A DNA stretch of 64,000 nucleotides from Megalopta genalis. Taxonomy: Eukaryota > Arthropoda > Insecta > Hymenoptera > Halictidae. The notes beneath the pieces are model-generated. The model was given only the letters and a program-made list of their open reading frames with translations. It was not told the origin of the DNA and ran no database searches. How positions within the stretch are numbered: position 1 is the stretch's first letter; the number at the start of each line of letters is the position of its first letter. The stretch covers positions 24,145,271-24,209,270 of the forward strand of contig NC_135018.1 of the NCBI RefSeq assembly GCF_051020955.1, read 5' to 3'. Positions 12,341-26,114 of this stretch are shown one piece after another. The position numbers and the translations under genes are program-made.

Positions 12341-12382
12341 ATGACAAGCACGACGAAAACGCGATCCGTCCAGAATCTTTCG
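12341..12382 (+). CDS. Fas1: Fasciclin-1 microexon, 42 bp
   Basis: A 42-bp segment between the acceptor ACATTTAG and the donor GTGAGT has phase 1 at both ends, so including or skipping it leaves the frame intact. It adds NDKHDENAIRPESF, a charged 14-residue loop. Alternative microexons at a corresponding place are established for Drosophila Fas1, which supports this as a regulated cassette. The evidence here is only splice sites, phase and context, because there is no domain motif inside. Confidence 0.7.
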
Positions 12383-15300
12383 GTGAGTAAGTTCAGTGTT
12401 TAGACGTCGCCGATGAGCGACGACACGTGCTTTCACATGTACGAGCACGCATCATGTAAATTTCTTGCGAAGAGTTATCTGCACTCTCACGCACCGCGTA
12501 CACACGATTGCGTGCATCGTCGGCAAACCGTGATCGTTTGATCGTCGAATCACGACGATCCTGCGCGATTCTCTTGGATCAACAGCTCGATAAATGGATT
12601 GCTTACTGTTGCCCACGTATCGGAACAATGATCGACATCCGCGAATTCCACTGAAATTCTTTGCTTTTCACGACAATGTGAATGCTTTGCTCGCGAAATG
12701 AAAACAGGGATGGGTCCATATGTGTTCTAAAGTAGTTAGACTGATGTCTTTGGATCATTGACGATTGCCACACGTGGAAATCGCACGATATGACCAATCT
12801 TCTAGGCATTGTTCATTATGTTGCACATTTTTCATATATTTATAACGACATAAATGTTTCGTGTCTATTTCTTGTCATGAATTATCTTCTTGCTAATTAA
12901 AATTCTTTACTCGAGAACCGAATATCATTTCAAATACGTTGAATCGAAGATGATTTAGAGAAGTTCGTAGTTACTTATTATTCTTTTCAAGCGAAAATTG
13001 TCTTGTTTTCTTAGATTAAATTGAAGAAAATTTATAAAGAGAAACGCCGAGAAGTGTCATTTTATTACATATGAAATTCGGCAGTTTGAATTTTCTAAAC
13101 TACAAAGTCATTTCACCACGCCCATCCCTGAATACGAATCCAAACGTAAGTCCGGTTTCGAATGAAAAATCTGTCAAGCTTTCGACGGTCATTCTTTTCA
13201 TTCGACATAAGGGATCGAAAACCGTTGAAGCTTCAGTTGGTGGTTTTCCGGTCGTTGTGTGAGAATTGTTTGATCACGTGTCCTCGTTCGCGTCGTGAAA
13301 CGTCTTCTGGTAGCAGCCGCGTTTAAATTAGAGACCCCCTATTTCACGTGTATTTAAGTACATGTGTACACGTGTAACTAACGGTTCCAAACTTTAACAC
13401 TTTAAACTTTAAACACAATTCTTCATACACGTGTATCCATATTACACGTGTATTTTGTATTAAACATGTATTTTGTGTTACGCTTCATCTTTGTAACAAT
13501 ACAGAGTTCGAATAATGTCGGGTTTAGATTCATTTTCATCGGGAAAAGCTCCACAATTCGTTCGTAATATTTTTATGAAAGAAAAATGTGGAAGCTTAAA
13601 TTTTCATTCGTGCGTGATTCCCCATCTGCTTGCATTGTATTCGAGCTGGCATAGGTTATTCGAAGGTTTATTCGTGATATTAAAAACACGATTTTGTAAT
13701 TTCTTAATGCACGGTACACGTGTTCCGTGTATTTTAAGGACACGGACTTTTAGCTTTCTAATACACGTTCAAAACCGCGACCTCTAGTAAATACAACGCG
13801 TTTTTCACGCAAGCTTAAAGGAATGCTTTAATTCTTGTCCTCCGAGAACGTAGATCGCGCTCCGCTTCACGATTGTTCACGTTGCCCGCTTGTTAATAAA
13901 CATACATTATGTAAATCCGCACATGAGCGAGTTTTCTATCATCGATCTGCATTCGATTGAAATGAAGCCATTCAGCGGAATAGGTATAGATGCCACTCGC
14001 ATTATGATTTTTTGAATGCTTCATTTTTGCCTCTGCCGATTTTGACGAAACGAGTTGATGATCGAATCACTTGCAAAGAATAACTTGAGTAAACATTTGA
14101 ATAACATTGCGAAAATTTGGTGTATATTGTGACAGAGGAATTTTGACTTGGTATAGAGCATAAAATGTATTTAAAAAAGCACACACTTCCATACTTAACA
14201 AATGAAGCAATATTATACGAATGGCATAAAGGGAATTAAGGGAAAGTTAACATTTAGCTTTCGTTCATTTAGTAGTGCGTGTTTTATAGTGCATGATTTA
14301 GATAACAAATGAGGTATGTTGAATTGATAAAAATATAAATTTGATAAGAACCTTTAGACATCTTCCCACAAATTCTCTTATCTACTCTTACTATTTGCAT
14401 TAAAAATGTTATTTAGCAAGCAAAAAGATAATGTCTACGATATTATATTTCAATATGACTACTAGCATAGATGCTAGATGATACATTTCGTTCCAAGTGA
14501 AATTCATCTCTGACCACACAGAGTTAACTATGCTATTGCGAATCATTATCAAATTCTGGTGAATTCACTATTTTTCTATTTTATGTCGATCATATGACGC
14601 TTTTTTTTATAAATTGATTTTATCATCGTTTTTTTTATAAATGCTCGTCCAATAATGGTGACAGTAATTCAAGCATATATCATGATAGCCTTGTGGACTT
14701 TTCCTCAGAACGTCTTTTCTCATTGATACAAATGGCAGATATCTTTCAAGCGGCTTAGCTCGGTGGCTAATCTTGCAACGGTTCGTAATATACGAAGGAA
14801 GGTCGACTTATTTCAATTTGCCGTTTACGACGTTCCTTCCTTGGAATTATTTATCACTTATGAACAGACTCGTCACGTCCAGATCGTTAATGGCAATTAA
14901 CGTACTAAGTTTTACAGATTTCGGCGTGTATCGTACATTTGATACTTAAACGGTGAGTATCTTTTTGATTTTGCAAGCAAAGGACCGGCAGCTGTTCTTT
15001 CTTCGCACTGCTTAATGTTGCTTAGCAAGAAATCAATTTCAGCTTCACATAGAACGAGCGCAAGATTAGTCTTTTACAATGGCGAGAAATAAATATGACC
15101 GCGTAGTCGTGCTCATCGTCGCCGTCGTTAAACTCTTTCGAAGTCGTCATTCACGATGAAAGAAACGTATGCTGTTTTCAATTGTAAATAATGAATTTTT
15201 TGTGTGTTTGTGTACTGCAACGGGCACTTACCGTGCCATCTTGTAAATAATTTGTAAATAATATTTAAAGGCGTAATTGCACAGCGATATCGTTACATTT

Positions 15301-16658
15301 TTCCAACTTAATAAACACAAAGCCTGAGTTTGCAAACGTTATACTTCTCTCGCTACTCGAATAGAATTTTTCTTCATTTTCGATAACGTTTCGACACGAT
15401 TAAACTTGCTACACTGCTCACACTGGGGGGAACCTGAAAGAAAATTATTCGAAGAAGGAGGAAGTAACTTGAAAAATAAAATTAAAGACTTCACTTTCTC
15501 AGACGAACCCACGCGGGTTGTTTTCTTAGATTTTTACAACTGGTTAAACATACACCATACTTCAACTTTTATAATTAATAATAATTAATAATTTTTGGTT
15601 GTGGAGATATAGGTTGAATAAAATTGTAGATGATACCTCACTAAAAGATAATACACAATTAGGGGAAAGTGAAAGGTTATCACCATGAATCATTTTATTC
15701 AGTTTTACAAAGGGAAGCGTTTAGAAATCTTTAGAAGGGTGTTTCATGCCGTTACGGAAAGAACAATTTTGCCCCGCGAAGAACGTACACGATTATGGGT
15801 CGGGGCCACAAGACGATTTATTACGCGCGTTTCGACCACCATTTAAATGCAAATTCGTTGATTACCCCCTGGTGGTAATTGCTACGTGCTCATGCGGTCA
15901 TTCGCTCGGCCACAAACTACGAATCACCAAAGCGTTTTCCGTTTACAACCAGCACACCTCGACGTTACAAGGTATGAAAAGCAAAGAAAAGCAGGCTAGG
16001 AAACGGAAGCCGGTGGCGAAAATTAAGAAATTCATCGAAAAGTGCTAGCGAAATTGAGACGACCGTGTAGAGTGTAAACAAAGGGCGTAGATGTTAGAAT
16101 AGCAAGGGTGGAGGAGATGCGGTAATTAAGGTGTTGGAGTCGTGCACAGTAGAAGTTGAAACAGGAATTACAGTGCAGGGGCGTGTGCGGCGGGTATCTC
16201 GGAACGCGGACAGGGTAAAATGAATTAAAGCACAGTGAAGGAAGTTTATCTCGTGCTATTACCTTGTTTGCACTTTGTTTTGTCACCGATTTCCCTTTCA
16301 CACGCGTGCCTTCGTCCTTTTCATTTACCTTCTCTAATTAAGCTTCGTTACTGGCGAATAAAACGAATTAATACCCGCTCTTTTCTTAATTATACTTTAC
16401 AGGCTTTCTTCGCCCGAAGGAAGCTACATAGCGAAGAGCAAAAGCATTTGCGCAATGCAGATGGAAAAATAGATAGAGCGATATTCTTGATTTTGATGTC
16501 GATAAACCACATGATTACTTCATCCTTCTATTGTGCAAATGCTCTCGCAATCGTCTCTCGATGGCAACGTTACAGCTCACTTCATTTCTCTCATCCATCA
16601 GTTGCCCGAGCGACCGTAATCAGCTGGATCCGCTAATCGGGCTTGTTTCTTCTTCCAG
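12383..16658 (+). other. Fas1 intron, 4.3 kb
   Basis: Phase-1 intron from GTGAGT to CTTCCAG. I see no exon. It contains a cluster of ACACGTGT/CACGTG palindromes at about 13340-13470, and AT-rich unstructured sequence elsewhere. Further alternative microexons are possible but cannot be recognised by eye. Confidence 0.75.
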
Positions 16659-16849
16659 TGTACCAGATTCAGTGGAACAACTTGCAAATCCGAGTGTTCC
16701 GCCCGGATGTAGAATGCACCAACGGCATCATCCACGTGATCGACGGAGTGTTCCTGAAGGACAGCGACGTGAGGGTGAAAGGTTCCGCGTCCGTGATCAG
16801 CCTGACGCCGCACCTGATTATGATTCTGGTGGCCAAATGGCTGCTTTAA
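16659..16849 (+). CDS. Fas1: Fasciclin-1, terminal coding exon
   Basis: The exon starts after CTTCCAG, completes a phase-1 codon and ends at TAA 16847-16849. It encodes QIQWNNLQIRVFRPDVECTN, then GIIHVIDGVFLKDSDV, the second conserved FAS1 motif (NGIIHVID). The last residues, beginning VISLTPHLIMIL and running to the stop, are hydrophobic with no charged cytoplasmic tail beyond one lysine. That is the form of a GPI-attachment signal, as known for insect Fasciclin-1. Small residues just before it (GSAS) are candidate omega sites. This exon closes the gene. Confidence 0.92.
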
Positions 16850-17640
16850 GAACGCATCCTCCGAGTCTGTCATAGGTGCACCTAGGAATTTATTTCAGGA
16901 CCGTCTCCGATCGTGCTCTCGTCCAAAGAAAGCGCAGCGCGAACGGGGAAACCGGATCCCGAGCTCTCGACGTTAGGGTCGTTCCGGGATCTAGGATCTG
17001 GACGGCCCCCAGGGTCGGCCGAGCCCCGAAAACGACCCTGGCTAGTCCCAAAACCCGATAAGACGACGAGACGGATCCGCGTTCTCCGTGGCAGCGCTGT
17101 GCGAACTGTGTTCGAGGGTTTCAACCTCCGCCCACCACCCCTCCTTCTTTGTAAAAGATGAGGAGGGAAAAAGCGAAATGGAAACGATGTTTCGAACTTG
17201 TTCCCATGCTAACGAGACGATCGAGCTGATCGATCGATCGGGGACGATCCTGAGCGATAACAATACACGGGTCGAGGCTCTTGGGCTAGATCACCAAGAT
17301 GGCTTCCTCGATCGTACAAGAGCCAAAACCGACCGACATCTTAAAAAACGGTCAACAGCTTAACGAGACGTACGATTAAGCGGTTTCAGAGTTTTGAATT
17401 ACGATTAACTGCGTACAATTGCAAGGTATTGTAACACGTTTAGAATATATTCTCCTTGGTCCGAGGTCTTATCGCGACAGGCCTGATCTCTCGTCCGGTG
17501 GAACGTCCACGAGGGTGTCTGCTGCGCAAGACAGAAGGACAAAAAGACATTTAGCAGTGTGGATCGCGTGGCGGGGACAGTTTTGCGGGTCTTTGGGGAG
17601 GGCGCCATCGATCGTACCAAATAAATTGAATCAACCGTAC
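16850..17640 (+). other. Probable Fas1 3' UTR
   Basis: Sequence after the Fas1 stop is GC-rich at first (16900-17150) and becomes AT-rich. The first canonical polyadenylation hexamer AATAAA is at 17620-17625; others occur further downstream (for example near 19780 and 20213), so the UTR could be longer. Short frames on both strands here have no recognisable product. Confidence 0.45.
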
Positions 17641-18835
17641 CAAGTAATTTAGTAGAAACTTAAGCGAGGGCCGAATGCGAAGACAGAGCGGAGATTTCGG
17701 GGAACCTTCTTCGAGTACAAGGGCGATGATGAGAGGGAATATGTGGCGCTTTCTTTTTTCTATGGTTGCCTGGATCATTCAGTTTCTCGTTTTACCAGGA
17801 GGTCGCGTACGATCACGCGTACACCACGAGTGAATGGCGTTCTACTTGTTCAATCGAGCTAACAACAATCGCTAAACGTTCATTGAACTAAAAGGGGTTA
17901 CGGTATCCCTTCGACGCTGATGGTCCTGGCTGAAACACAGATACAATGTCCCGCGTCTAGCTCAGTCTGACGCAGTCAATATTCAGGCCGTAATTATCAT
18001 ACGAACTACACGTCTCGCCTAATTGTGGTACTTCGATTTCATTGACAATGATGCGCTATAGTTCTGCGTGGATGAGTGTGCTGAGCGTGTGGATGCGTGC
18101 GAGCGTTGTTTCTGTCCGAGCGTTCAATCGCCGAGCCATCATCGCGATCGGGATCGACCGAATCGGTTCGCTCTATGGATCCTTACGTAATAGATCCACG
18201 GAAGAAATTCTCTCGGTTCCTCGGCGTACGACTCGCAGGCACAGAGACGACTTCCGGTTACACTTGCTCTTCTGTATCATATCGTACTACACTGTCTACT
18301 TACTAATAATACTGCCACATCGCATTGCAGGCCGAACGAGCTTGTGAACGAGTTTTTGTACAATTAGAGGAAGCGGAAGCTTTATCCAGTAGTGACTTGA
18401 TCACATTCCGACATTCTACGATCGCGTGAACGAGGGAATCGTTTTCGGAAGAGGAAAGATTTCGATTGTGCTTCCCGATAACGAATTGATGAGCTTGTTC
18501 AGCAGTGTTCGAAAAAGTAGAGTAACAATGTTCCGATGTATTTATGCGTTATGAGATGATATATACTTTCAACTAACGTTATTATAGTTGCCAACATATC
18601 GTTGTTCGCAGACATTGCTAAAATACAAAGTTTATAGAATCCTTTTGTCGAGAATAATACGCGATGTGTGCGCCATTAGACAGCGCTGATTAGAGATCAT
18701 GAAGCGTAGGTGTTTAGAAGAAACCTTGCTCGCACGATTTCCTCTTTCAACGACGTAATTTCCTCGTGCGTACTTTACACGTAACACCATTACATACTCT
18801 TTCAGAAATTCCTTTTTCCCGTTAACTGTATAGTA

Positions 18836-18898
18836 CTATATATATACGTATACATATATATATACGTATATATATACGTATACATACATACATATATA
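18836..18898. repeat. TATATACGTA palindromic repeat
   Basis: Alternating purine-pyrimidine tract built from TATA and TACGTA blocks; self-complementary throughout. Confidence 0.8.
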
Positions 18899-19803
18899 GG
18901 ATCATCAACGCCAATGCACCGCGTCACTATTGAGTCGCTATCGAGATTTCTGTCGAGTTCGCGTTTTGTTTCGCGGCGTTCAGTTCAACCCTTCGTCGTC
19001 CATTTAAACTAATTAATAACTCGGTTAAAACTTTAATAAATTAATGACACCGTCTATTACACGTAAAAAGAAGACTATTCATTATACATCTTGAATAATT
19101 CTCTACTTTCTGAACATTCAAACTTATGTGATTGAATAATTGACCATGTCAAATTTGAAAATAGTTTACTTTCGTTACGAATGATATTAAAATTTTGCTG
19201 ACGAAGGGTTGAAACGCTGACGATTACCAAATAACCGACAAAGGGCAAAAGTCGCGAAGAATGTTTCATTCCTTGCAAGATTAGTCAGAGCTTAGTCGTG
19301 TGTGTACAAGTGAGTAACGAATTAAAAAGAAAGAAAGAGTTATCGAGTGTCTATCGAACGAAGAGCAGAGAAAAGAAATATGCACTGAGAATCAAATACA
19401 TGTCAGATCAGGAAAGAAACGGGAACAGAAAAGAAGATGAGGAATGATGTACCTCGAAATTTCGTTTCCTCCGGCACAGAATCGCGGTGACCGACAGAGA
19501 GGAGAGGTTTTAGAAACCAAAACGCCGAAACTTGCGGAAAAGAAAATCTCATGAGCGATCGAATCGCTACGTTGGCTGATTTTAGATCGCGCTTCCGGTC
19601 GCGCTTTTTGAGACGCCATTACGCGAAACGAGACTTATAATTAAGGACGCATAAAGCTACTGCGATTTTCTCCACGATAACGGGAAAAGAGAAATCAACA
19701 AATAATGGATTAATAGAGAATTCGATGTTATACGTGTTGATATCAGTCTATACATATATTATAAAAGAAGTAAATAAAGTATATAAATGAATATATAATT
19801 AAA

Positions 19804-19827
19804 GAGAGAGAGAGAGAGAGAGAGAGA
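19804..19827. repeat. (GA)n microsatellite
   Basis: Uninterrupted GA run in intergenic sequence. Confidence 0.9.
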
Positions 19828-22800
19828 AATTTATTGACGAGGAAGAAAGTACGATTGAGCAGCGGACAGGGATGGAAATAATGAAAAACAGAAAATACTA
19901 ATAGACTATACCGTAAATGAGAATAAGAAAAAAAGAGAAACTTGTTGTTGGAATGAATTGATATTATGAATTATAATTATTATGATTATTATAATGATTA
20001 CATATATGAATATACATAAACTCTAACTAAACACTGTTTGTTCGTTAGATAAGGATTGACTTAAAATGGAAAAACGAGAAAAAAAGTATAAATAGCGGGA
20101 CTCTATTTCTTCGTGTAGACGCGTCTTAATGTTCAGCTTGATCAAACATTACGCCGAAATGAAACCGCATATTCGCAGCTGTTGTGTGTGACCGTTGTGA
20201 GAGGTGTGAATGCAAATAAAGAAAAAGGAGAATTTCGGACGGAATTTCGATAGAAATGCTGTCCCGCGGAACTCCACGAAAGTATCTCCAGTTCAGAAAA
20301 CAATTTACACCGACATCCGGACTTCTTGCGTTCCTTTGTAGACGTCCCCTTTTAACGAAACACAGTCCTAATTCCTAATCACACCGCAGCAACTCGATTA
20401 ATCCGTAGGGGTATTAAGATTTAATGAACTCGAACGAGAAACTAACCATCAACTTTAGTCGATTCTGTTACGTGTGTTCAAGCAAAGTGCCATTTTCTTA
20501 TTAGAGACCGCCCGAAATTTCTCGCGTTGATAAGGAATTCTATACGTGATAACGAAATTACTCATAGAGAAAGAGAAGCCGAGGCTTTGACGATGAACAA
20601 AATCAGTCTGATTCGATATTCTTTTCCCCGTGTTAACGCTGTTTAAAATCACGCGAATTCGAAGCTTACGTTTCTCTGATTTGACATCGCGTTTTCTTTT
20701 CGATCATTAGTCGGTTCATTATACAAAAGAAAACAGACATCAAGTTTATTGGAAATGTTAGGTCATTGCACCTGAAATTGTAAATTTTCTCTTTCGTGGA
20801 ATTTTATTAAATAAAAATAATTTTACCATTTTCTTTCTACATGATTGCTTTTAACCAAATGTTCTATCATTTCTGCTACATTGTATTTTAATGAATTTTT
20901 ATGTATGGAAATTTTTAATAAACGGATATAAGACTAATATTTCATATGCATTGACTTAATGTCTCGATAAATCGATAAACAATGGAATAGTTCGTAAAAC
21001 TTACTTACACTACATTACACATTAGTTACAATGAAAATCAATCGGTCAGGGTTGAAGAAACGACCTGTTCGATTGATCTCTCTCACGCTAGTCGCACTTG
21101 CGCGCAATTATTTGTACATTTTGTACATAATATACGTGAATACGTACGACCGGGAGTAAAACCATCGCGCGCGTTTAGCTTTTCAACGTATCAATGGTCC
21201 AATCGCAATCATCGATTTTAACGGGAGCATCTCTAACTTTCTTTTTTCTTCTCAGCTAGCTCGTTTTTTCTCCCCTCGTTTATTTCCGATTCGTCCGCTG
21301 ATAAGCCTGTGGTTCGTTCACGATAAAACGTGAAATCAGCGTCCATTCGTGCTTAATTCGTAGCGCGCACGCATTCATAATAAAGAGAACGCTCGAGGGT
21401 CGAGTAATAGAAGTAGAGCGTGTCGCCGTTTTCTCCGTCATTTTCCCTAATTTTCCCCTTTCATTCACCCACCTACCCCCTACCCCCTCCCCATTCCGAA
21501 GCTAATTTATTCGTCAGCAACTGAAAATGTATTTTTAATATCGATACGTAATCGTGTAATTTCTCATCGTATTTAAGCATCATTAAATTATAAATAATGA
21601 TTTATGTTTGGACGTGTGTGTCCCGTTCCGAGCGATTTATAATCGAGATCTATGAATCCGAGGAAAAGTCAAGCGGCTAAGATGCTTTGTAATTTCATTT
21701 ATTTTCTAATCTTTATGTACTATTTACGTAGAAAGAATAAATATCGCAAGGAAATATTAAATTGACACATTTCTGCGTTGCCAATTTTCCATCGTTTGTG
21801 TGTTTCGAATGTTAGACATACCTCTCACCCCGCAAAGTTTCAAGCATAAAAACCCTCAAAATAATAATTTTTAATCTCGTCGTTAGACTGTCGAGTTTAT
21901 GCGTCTATGACAAACGCAAGTAGATGAAATATAAAACACTGCGAAGATATGCAACAGAATATACCATTTTCAATTTATTCAAATTGTCAAAGAAGAAGAT
22001 ACGTTTATATTTAACCTTTGTTTCTTGTGATCGTTGCAGACAATTTTTATTTTGCCTGGTGACCTACGATCACGGTCCACGAATTTATCATTTAATTTTC
22101 AAGCTTCTTATCAACAAAACTGAACTATTACGGACAAGAACACGAGAGAAAAACGACTGCGAATCCTTGCTAAACGCATACACGTATCCTATACAGGTAT
22201 CCGTTCGTTAAATTATGCATCGTATATGTTAAAAGATATATGTAGAATAGAATGAATCTTGAAGATGAACAATTTTCGCCCAAAATGGAGAAGAAACTTC
22301 TGCAAGCTTGATTTTTATTACGTTAGATATTAATTAGAGCTTTTTTAATTATACATTAGCAAAGTTTATTGTTCCAGATTACTTATATGCTGCATATCTA
22401 TTATACTGTCTTAAACTATAATTATCGTGTCAAACTCGTTATGCAGATTTAGACCAAAATCTACCAAATATAGATATTATTAATTTCTTTTAAATCAATA
22501 TGAAATTCAGTTTTTTCCTTACAAATATTTTGCTAGAGTACAGTTAATATAGGCATACGATAAATATAAATCTTTTTTCTCTAGTTTAGATCGAGGGATT
22601 GATTTAGAGGAATGACACCTAATTTTGGGAAAGTAAAAGTCTTTTAAACGATACAATGTAAGTTAAATAAAGAAAATTTTTAAAACTATAATATCGAAGT
22701 AATGCAGCTTATCCTCTTGCCAATGATTGTCTGCATTTGCTCCAATGTCCTAATACTAAATAAAAGAAGGAATAAAATTTTATTTCGACTTAAATGAAAA

Positions 22801-24999
22801 CATTAAAAAATTGACAGATCTTGTTTGAAATCATCGTCGCGAGTTTCACTTATTAGACGAGAAGAGGGCAAAATTGACACATTTTATTTATAATTACAGT
22901 AAAAAGATTACAAGAATTGAAGTCAATGTATTACTATCGACCTATTAAAATTACTAAAAGACGGAGAAAATTCTAAAGTGGCTCCTTGGAAAAAGAGGCT
23001 TCTTGAGACAAATGCAGAAGATTTTTGCATAAAGATACACGGATTAGTGAATGCACTCGTAATTGCGAAGAAGCTCAGTTACAAATTCCAAAACGTCGGT
23101 TTTAAACATTTCAAAGCTCAAATTTCTAACCAATGGGACTTTCTTCTATAATTCGGATGTTTAAGACACAGGTATGTTCGAACCACCTGTTGCGCAAACA
23201 GTCAGCGTAAACATTCGGGTAATGTTTCGTGGTAAGATAACTTTGATTGTAACCCTCAAATCGCAATTAAGAGTCGTTCAAGTAATACGCGAGTGATACG
23301 TTTTCAATGAAACATTTCCCTTTACCACAAACTTTAGATCTGTAGCGTTCCCGACGTAAATTACTGTAATATGTATACATGTAATTTAACTTATAATAAA
23401 CACCTGAATTATTTATATGGGAAATATGAAATATGAATGATAAGGGACTATATGTTATTAACATTATATATCATTCATATCGCTCATCCTTCTACGAATA
23501 TTATTCTGACCGGAAATACATGTTTTGATGTAATATACAAGTTCTCGAAATTGTTCTCTTCTTACTTTCCCTGTCAATGAAAATGCTTTAGCTGTTTATT
23601 GTAAGCGAAACATCATGCGTAATGTGACCTAGTTATGCAGGAGGAAAGAGAAAATTGTTAGAAAACAAACAACATAATACCCTCTATATATGTATATTAT
23701 AGACCTATGTTGTAGTAAGGAAATCAAATCAAATTCGATGTACCAAAGAGCTATTTGTATAAAAGTACCATTTTGTTCCCATTATGAATTGACGTCGCTC
23801 GTCGTTTAATCACCAGCGGTGCAGTCGTTCATAATTGTTTAGGTGAAACACACAGGCTGTCTTAGAATACGTATAGAACCGATCAAAGAATCGTGGTTTC
23901 AGTCAAAACTGATCGATGATAAGAAAAAGAATTAGCTATGTTACAGTGAACATCGACGAATTCGTTCCCGGTTATTATCGCTTTCTTTTAAGTTGCTTGT
24001 GTTTTATGTTTCGAGAGACTCTGTACATTTGTTAGGCGACTAATTTATATTCAGCTGAAGGAACCTGATTTTTCTTAGAATTTAAAGAATATAAGTGTAC
24101 CACACTCGTCTGTATTTTCGAGGTTAATTTTTCGATATCGTGCGCTCATCGCGGGGGACGGCGGGAGACTTTTATGTAAGATTTTTATGACAGATTTCGC
24201 GTGTATCGAGTTTCGAGCGATCCGAATTTACGAATACGTGGGTGCATGTGCTGTGTATGTGTACGAATGACGCGTCACCGATGCTGTTCCTATGAGAACA
24301 AAGGGAAATTTTTGAACATGGACTCTAGACCAGGACTCTGAATTATCGAGCATACAACATTCAGATCGCAAAGGCTACGCCTCCCTAAATGCTCGGGGCA
24401 CCTCAGGTGCGTACTGTAGTAAAACTACGATACGGTGACTACGGTGGCCTACGTCAAGATGCGTAGCCATCACGATCTGGATGTTGCGTGCCGATAATTC
24501 CGTGCCCTGTCCTAGATCATCGTTTGACCCGTTTGGCCCGTTGAACCATCGTGTCACTTGTACCTTGCTTGATTACACTGTGTAGACTCCGTTCGCTTTT
24601 GCTGTATGATTTTACAAGGAATAAAGAACACCTACAACACAGTTCAAGTGGCATTTGTTGATTGTAGAATAATCAGTTTTATATCAAACGAATGTGTAGC
24701 AAGTTTCGTTGTCCGTAGACATTGGAAAAAATACACGATTAAACGAAAAATATAAAAGTTTGTACAGAACCATTTTGAAGATGGTATGTATGTATATGTA
24801 TAGTAATGGATAAATAAAAGTGTCTACTTATCACTTTAATAACGAACACGTATTGAATTACTCCATGTTCTCCAATTAATTAAGATCTGATCTAAATTAA
24901 AGCTAAAAATTGCAAGAAATTCTCATCTATATTTCGGTTTATCGACGTCGCACCGTGAATAATTGTATTTGTTAAGTACGTTAATTACTTCATTGTTTG

Positions 25000-25160
25000 C
25001 ATCCCCAGTGTCCCATGCAGCCATAAGCCAACAGCGAGACGGGGGGGAGGCGCGCTCATGACTGTTTCAGGGATCACTGGTTACGCGCATGCGCAGTTGC
25101 CCGGGACGCTTATCCAACATGGCCGAGCCTTAACCTCACTCGGCCCGCGCCGAGTGTTTA
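25000..25160. promoter_or_regulatory. GC-rich island with NRF1-like and YY1-like motifs
   Basis: In an AT-rich setting this stretch is GC-rich. It contains GCGCATGCGC (NRF1-type palindrome, about 25085) and CAACATGGCCGAG (YY1-like, about 25115). Both motif types mark housekeeping promoters in animals. No gene is recognised immediately next to it, so it could be a distal promoter, an unannotated non-coding start site or part of a repeat. Confidence 0.25.
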
Positions 25161-26114
25161 TACTAAAGCTCAATTTTGCTTATACCAAATGTATTAATAT
25201 ATATGAAGTTGTTTAATGTCCAGAAATGGGCGGAATGGTATCCCTCACTCATATATGTCAAGGTTATGCTAATGTAGCGGTCCCGCATCGTGAGAGGAAA
25301 GAAATTTTCGGACGCAGAAATTCTAACCACCTTAACCGTTTGCGTACCACGAGCCACTTTTGCGCTCTTCAGATTTTGTGTCGAGAAAAGCCAGGGCATT
25401 TGACCGAAACAGACGACTTACGGCCCACCCGAAATTTGTCGAAACGTGCTCAGTCTTTCAGACGCATGTATACGTCGCGCGTCGCATCGCTGTCAGTAAT
25501 CCAATTTGCATTTTGTTGTTACCTATTCTAAATTAATAGTATATATATTTTCATTCATAACGTTTTATTTTATGTTTTACGGCTTTTTTCGACACGTAAT
25601 CGAAGGAGCGCTATTGCGCTCTTCGACGCTTTTCGATCCTGTTTTTTCAGAACCATCTGGTATGCAAACGGTTAAGTGCGTGTCGTACGCAACCGGTCTC
25701 AAGGACCGATCGTAAAAGTGACAAAGTCCAGATCCTGGACTGGTTATTTGAAAGTTCTCATAGGCGATAACTTTTTTTGAATTGTTTTCTTAGAATTTTC
25801 TATAATTCTCCCTTCGGTTTGGAAGATAAAAAGTTTCCCTCTCCTTAGCAACTCGGAAAGTCGTCGACTGGGACGACTGTACATCCCTTGCTAGATGGGA
25901 TAACGTATGCATACATACAGAGAGCTCGTTGCAAGCTTATCGCCGCGATATTTTCTAATATGTTAGAATCGTTATCGTTGTTGTTAGCTATTGTTACTTC
26001 CTTTTGTTTACTGTTATCGTTGTTCCGTTATTGCTATATCATTGTTTAGTTTATCCATTGTTCTTTTACAAATATATATTTATATTATTTATTATACATA
26101 TACATATTACGCAC

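Larger units (their letters stand above)
17641..26114. other. Intergenic or long 3' UTR, no gene recognised
   Basis: About 8.5 kb of mostly AT-rich sequence without a recognisable coding exon on either strand. It holds a TA/CGTA palindromic repeat at 18836-18898, a GA tract at 19804-19827, several AATAAA hexamers and a GC-rich island at about 25000-25160. Open frames of 60-100 codons occur (for example 18042-18347, 21924-22211) but none shows a motif, codon bias or splice context. Confidence 0.6.

Noticed and set aside
16876..17161. GC-rich ORFs after the Fas1 stop on both strands
   Set aside because: They overlap each other, lie in the probable 3' UTR and carry no motif.
18042..18347. 101-codon plus-strand ORF
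   Set aside because: No similarity or splice evidence; overlapping frames of similar length suggest composition.
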